Assembly: GCF_002575655.3 (NCBI RefSeq)
Contig: NC_053035.3
Location: forward strand, 91,289,322-91,353,321
DNA from: Aegilops tauschii subsp. strangulata
Taxonomy: Eukaryota > Streptophyta > Magnoliopsida > Poales > Poaceae
Length of the DNA stretch: 64,000 bases
Direction: 5' to 3'
Shown here: piece after piece, positions 59,701-64,000 of the stretch
Layout: each line of letters starts with the position of its first letter
How positions within the stretch are numbered: the first letter of the stretch is position 1
Notes under the pieces: generated by a model
Databases searched by the model: none
Seen by the model: the letters and a program-made list of their open reading frames with translations, nothing else
What the model was told of the DNA's origin: nothing
Made by a program: the position numbers and the translations under genes

Positions 59701-61495
59701 GATTGGAATTTACCCTTTGAAATTATGTGTGATGCTAGTGATTATGTTGTAGGTGTTGTTCTAGGGCAGAGAGTTGATAAGAAATTAAATGTTATTCAAT
59801 ATGCTAGTAAAACTCTAGACAATGCCCAGAGAAATTATGCTACTACTGAAAAAGAATTTTTAGCACTTGTTTTTGCTTGTGATAAGTTCAGACCTTATAT
59901 TGTTGATTCTAAAGTAACTATTCACACTGATCACGCTGCTATTAAATATCTTATGGAAAAGAAAGATGCTAAACCTAGACTTATTAGATGGGTTCTCTTG
60001 CTACAAGAATTTGACTTGCATATTATTGATAGAAAGGGAGCTGAGAACCCTGTTGCAGACAACTTGTCTAGGTTAGAGAATGTTCTTGATGACCCATTAC
60101 CTATTGATGATAGCTTTCCTGATGAACAATTAGCTGTCATAAATGCTTCTCGTACTACTCCATGGTATGCTGATTATGCTAATTACATTGTTGCTAAATT
60201 TATACCACCTAGTTTCACATACCAGCAAAAGAAAAAGTTTTTCTACGATTTAAGACATTACTTCTGGGATGACCCACATCTTTATAAAGAAGGAGTAGAT
60301 GGTGTTATTAGACGTTGTATACCTGAACATGAACAGGAATAGATCCTACGCAAGTGTCACTCCGAAGCTTATGGAGGACACCACGCTGGAGATAGAACCG
60401 CACATAAGGTATTGCAATCCGGTTTTTATTGGCCTACTCTCTTCAAGGATGCCCGTAAGTTTGCCTTACCTTGTGATGAATGTCAAAGAATTGGTAATAT
60501 TAGTAGACGTCAAGAAATGCCTATGAATTATTCACTCGTTATTGAACCATTTGATGTTTGGGGCTTCGATTACATGGGACCGTTTCCTTCCTCTAATGGG
60601 TATACACATATTTTAGTTGCTGTTGATTACGTTACTAAGTGGGTAGAAGCTATTCCAACTAGTAGTGCTGATCATAACACCTCTATTAAGATGCTTAAAG
60701 AAGTTATTTTTCCGAGGTTTGGAGTCCCTAGATATTTAATGACTGATGGTGGTTCACATTTTATTCATGGTGCTTTTCGTAAGATGCTTGCTAAGTATGA
60801 TGTTAATCATAGAATTGCATCCCCTTATCACCCGCAGTCTAGTGGTCAAGTAGAATTGAGTAACAGAGAGCTCAAATTAATTTTGCAAAAGACTGTTAAT
60901 ATATCTAGAAAGAATTGGTCCAAGAGATGATGCATTATGGGCCTATAGAACTGCATACAAAAATCCTATGGGTATGTCTCCGTATAAAATGGTTTATGGA
61001 AAAGCATGTCACTTACCTCTCGAACTAGAACATAAGGCATATTGGGCCATTAAAGAGCTCAATTATGATTTCAAACTTGCCGATGAGAAGAGGTTATTTG
61101 ACATTAGCTCACTTGATGAATGGAGAACCCAAGCTTATGAGAATGCCAAACTGTTTAAAGAAAAAGTTAAAAGATGGCATGAAAAAAGGATACAAAAGCA
61201 TGAGTTTAATGTAGGTGATTATGTGTTGCTATTCAACTCTCGCTTAAGGTTTTTTGCAGGAAAACTTCTCTCTAAATGGGAAGGTCCTTACGTTATCGAG
61301 GAGGTTTATCGTTCCGGTGCCATAAAAATCAACAACTTCGAAGGCACAAATCCGAAGGTGGTGAACGATCAAAGAATCAAACATTATATCTCAGGTAATC
61401 CTATAAATGTTGAAACTAATGTTATAGAAACTGTAACCCCGGAGGAACACATAAAATACACTTTCCAGAACGTCTCAGACTCCGAAAAGGAATAG
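56767..61495 (+). pseudogene. gag-pol: Gag-pol of E6, nearly intact
   Basis: One frame of 1,191 codons holds gag (residues 1-about 330; [16 protein letters not shown]), protease ([10 protein letters not shown], Asp about 403), RT (FMDDFSVYG, about 840-847) and RNase H ([10 protein letters not shown], about 988; TDHAAIKYL, about 1055). TAG at 60340-60342 then breaks the frame at the integrase start. Integrase continues (CDECQRIGNISRRQE, GFDYMGPFP, MTDGGSHF, SSGQVELSNRE) to a frameshift near 60,928 and ends at 61,495 (ALW-AYR type region, then [20 protein letters not shown]). No CCHC knuckle is visible in gag. No chromodomain, as expected for Athila. Two mutations from an open polyprotein. Confidence 0.93.
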
Positions 61496-61821
61496 GTATG
61501 TGGTACGGTAAGTAAACCGACTCCAAAACAATTCTAATGGCAATTTTTCTCCGCTTTGGAATATTTAAGAAAACAGGAAAATAAGAAGTAGTCCGGGAAG
61601 GACACGAGGCTTCCACGAGGGTGGAGGGCGCGCCCTACCCCCTGGGCGCGCCCCCCGCCTCGTGGGCACCTCGTGTGCTCTCCGGACTGCGCTTTCTTGC
61701 ACGATACTTCTTTTGGTCGGTAAAAATTCATTATATAATCTCCCGAAGGTTTTGACCATCGTACCACGCAATTATCTTCTGTTTTTGTTTCGAGTTGTTT
61801 CTGTTGCAGGTTTGGAGCAAG
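61496..61821 (+). other. E6 spacer with intron-like sequence and hairpin
   Basis: Non-coding. GTAAGT at about 61,508 and CTGTTGCAG at about 61,801-61,809 could bound an intron leading to the small ORF. Holds the hairpin below. Confidence 0.5.
61591..61687. repeat. GC-rich hairpin after E6 pol
   Basis: Long imperfect inverted repeat: GTCCGG, ACACGAGG, CCACGAGG and GGGCGCGCCC on the left match GGGCGCGCCC, CCTCGTGG, CCTCGTGT and CCGGAC on the right. The core resembles the LTR hairpin at 55,409-55,492. Confidence 0.85.
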
Positions 61822-62234
61822 ATGTTCATCTCAGGATTCCGACGGAGAGAGCTATTCTCACATCTCGTTGCTGACCCAAAGACCTATGGGGATCTATCTC
61901 CTTGTGGTCGAACTACGGATGATGAAGAGGATGTTCATTTGATGAGGATCAATGATTCAAGTTCAGAGGAGGAGGATGTCCCTCTACCTCAACCTGGGAT
62001 ATGCACGTGAAGTTCAAGAAGTCTGGTCTTCCTAAGAGGGCTAAACTGTCTAACAACCGCTCTATTCCTTCTCGTTTTCGGCAGAAAAGCAAAGGAGATT
62101 TATGTGACAAAATCTTGAAGCTGGAAACGGAAGTCGATGATTTAAAGGATGAAATTGCTCTTCTCAAATACAATATGAAAAAGCTGAAGGCACAATTAAC
62201 TCCATCATCACTACCCCCGAAGAAGGAGACATAA
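61822..62234 (+). pseudogene. Small second ORF of E6, frameshifted
   Basis: After acceptor TTGCAG, ATG at 61822 opens MFISGFRRRELFSHLVADP and an acidic stretch (DSSSEEEDVPLP) to TGA at 62010. An overlapping frame then continues with basic sequence (KFKKSGLPKRAKLSNN) and a heptad-like helix (KLETEVDDLKDEIALLKYN) to TAA at 62234. One frameshift near 62,000 probably splits a single protein of about 135 residues. Athila elements carry an extra, often env-like, ORF here; this one has no membrane segment and looks like a small coiled-coil protein. Function unknown. Confidence 0.55.
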
Positions 62235-63785
62235 TCACATGGGTATGGGCACTCCCCTTGGAAACTGCCAAGCTTGGGGGAGGTGCCCTGGTATCGTATC
62301 ACCATCACACTCCTATCTTTACCGTTTTTCTTAGTTCGATCCTTTTAGTAATATATTGATCTAGTAGAATAAAGTTTTAGTATGATCTAGTTTTGAGTTT
62401 TGCTTTACGATCCTTCTATGTAATCGAGTCTGTGAGCTATATATAATAAAGATTAGTGTTGAGTCAAGGGCTTGATTACCTTGCTATGGTCTTGAGGGAG
62501 CAAAAGAAAAGAGAAAGAATAAAAAGAAATAAAAGAGATCATATTGATCTTATGGAGAGTAATGACTTCACATATAAAGAGTATGATGAATAAAAATTGT
62601 TGAGAGTTGACAAGCATAGTTTTGGTCATCGTTGCATTTAATAGGAAGTAATAAAGAAAGAGAGATTTCACATATAAATACACTATCTTGGACATCTTTT
62701 ATGATTGTGAGCACTCATTAAAGTATGACATGCTAAAGAGTTGATGTTGGACAAGGAAGACAACGTAATGGGTTATGTTTTCTTATATCCGAAATAAAGT
62801 ATATTATCATGGATCATCCAACACGTTGAGCTTGCCTTTCCCTCTCATGCTAGCCAAATTCTTTGCACCAAGTAGAGATACTACTTGTGCTTCCGAATAC
62901 CCTTAAAACCAGTTTTGCCATGAGTGTCCACCATATCTACCTATGGATTGAGTAAGATCCTTCAAGTAAGTTGTCATCGGTGCATGCAATAAAAATTGCT
63001 CTCTAAATATGTATGATTTATTAGTGTGGAGAAAATAAGCTTTATACGATCTTGTGATGTGGAAGAAATAAAAGCGACAGACTGCATAATAAAGGTCCAT
63101 ATCACAAGTGGCAATATAAAGTGATGTTCTTTTGCATTAAGATTTCGTGCATCCAACCATGAAAGCTCATGACAACCTCTGCTCCCCTCTGCGAAGGGCC
63201 TATCTTTTACTTTGGTCTTATTCATTATGCAACAGTCATGGTGATCTTCACCTTTCCTTTTTACATTTTATCCTTTGGCAAGCACATTGTGTTGGAAAGA
63301 TCCTGATATATATATATCCAATTGGATGTAAGTTGACATGAATTATTATTGTTGACATTACCCTTGAGGTAAAAGGTTGGGAGGCAACACTATAAGCCCC
63401 TATCTTTCTCTGTGTCCGATTAAAACTCCATAACCATAAGTATTGTGTGAATGTTAGCAATTGTGAAAGACTAAATGATAGTTGAGCATGTGGACTTGCT
63501 GAAAAGCTCTTATATTGACTCTTTCCGATGTTATGATAAATTGCAATTGCTTCAATGACTGAGATTATAGTTTGTTGGTTCTCAATGAAGTTTCTGATTC
63601 ATACTTTACATTGTGAATAGATTATTACTTGAGCATAAGAAATCATATGACAATATCCATATATGTTGCTGTTATAAGAATAATCATGATGCCCTCATGT
63701 CCGTATTTTATTTTATCGACACCTCTATCTCTAAACATGTGGGCATATTTATCGTTATCGGCTTCCTCTTGAGGACAAGCGAGGT
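62235..63785 (+). other. E6 3' non-coding region
   Basis: AT-rich sequence of 1.5 kb without a credible ORF. It begins just before a PPT-like AAGCTTGGGGGAGG (62,269-62,282). Confidence 0.65.
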
Positions 63786-63787
63786 CT

Positions 63788-63801
63788 AAGCTTGGGGGAG
63801 T
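63788..63801 (+). other. 3' polypurine tract of E6
   Basis: AAGCTTGGGGGAGT directly before the 3' LTR; nearly the same as 62,269-62,282. Confidence 0.88.
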
Positions 63802-64000
63802 TGATACGTCCATTTTGCATCATGCTTTTATATCGATATTTTGCATTATGGGCTGTTATTACACATTATGTCATAATACTTATGCCTATTCTCTCTTATT
63901 TTACAAGGTTTACATGAAGAGGGAGAATGCCGGCAGCTGGAATTCTGGGCTGGAAAAGGAGCAAATATTAGAGACCTATTCTGCACAGCTCCAAAAGTCC
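63802..64000 (+). repeat. 3' LTR of E6, first 199 bp
   Basis: TGATACGTCCATTTTGC, matching 55151-55351. The rest is right of the window. Confidence 0.93.

Larger units (their letters stand above)
55151..64000 (+). mobile_element. E6: Athila-type gypsy element, nearly complete
   Basis: 5' LTR, PBS (TGGCGCCG type), fused gag-pol, a small second ORF, PPT and the first 199 bp of the 3' LTR; it continues right of the window. RT and gag sequence are of the Athila lineage. One stop and one frameshift interrupt pol. The visible 199 bp of the two LTRs differ by 7 substitutions and one 2-base indel (my count, about 3.5%). Confidence 0.9.

Overview
This window is intergenic DNA of a large-genome grass. 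It is almost certainly from the Triticeae (wheat, Aegilops or barley group): nearly every base belongs to an LTR retrotransposon, and the families look like Angela/BARE, Maximus/SIRE-type copia, Tekay chromovirus, Retand/Tat with an antisense gene, Athila, and a LARD. Family names come from recognising protein and LTR motifs, not from a database search. The only host gene is a broken F-box/DUF295-type gene on the minus strand near 54-55 kb.

Layout. 1-9164: right part of a Tekay-type gypsy element (E1: gag, broken pol with chromodomain, complete 4.2 kb 3' LTR). 9165-22136: Retand/Tat-type gypsy element (E2: remnant of 5' LTR, PBS, gag, pol with dual RNase H, a six-exon antisense gene, complete 3' LTR). 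22137-22617: right end of an Athila-type LTR (E5). 22618-23159 and 31737-35485: a second Retand-type element (E3: antisense gene and 3' LTR), split by a minus-strand Angela-like copia element at 23160-31736 with TSD ACTAT. 35486-35537 and 47269-53994: a SIRE/Maximus-type copia element (E4: RT fragment, envelope-like ORF, 3' LTR), split by a LARD at 35538-47268 with TSD CATAT. 53995-about 55100: 5' part of the F-box/DUF295 gene, cut by E4. 55151-64000: an Athila-type element (E6: 5' LTR, PBS, nearly intact gag-pol, small ORF, start of 3' LTR).

The junctions read as nested insertions: gene <- E4 <- E3 <- E5 LTR <- E2 <- E1. Angela is inserted separately in E3, and the LARD separately in E4. Only the right-hand halves of E1, E5, E3 and E4 are in the window.

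The most unusual signals are: (1) gene-like structure inside the very long LTRs of both E1 and the LARD (GC-rich first exon, GT donor, middle exon ending in a GC donor, short last exon with a stop); (2) a multi-exon antisense gene with its own TATA box in both Retand elements, with nearly all splice sites preserved although the reading frame is broken; (3) LARD internal DNA that still carries eroded Tekay-like pol; (4) repeated polypurine-tract-like motifs and strong GC hairpins inside E2 and E6. All element proteins carry stops or frameshifts, so no element here looks fully autonomous. E6 is closest.
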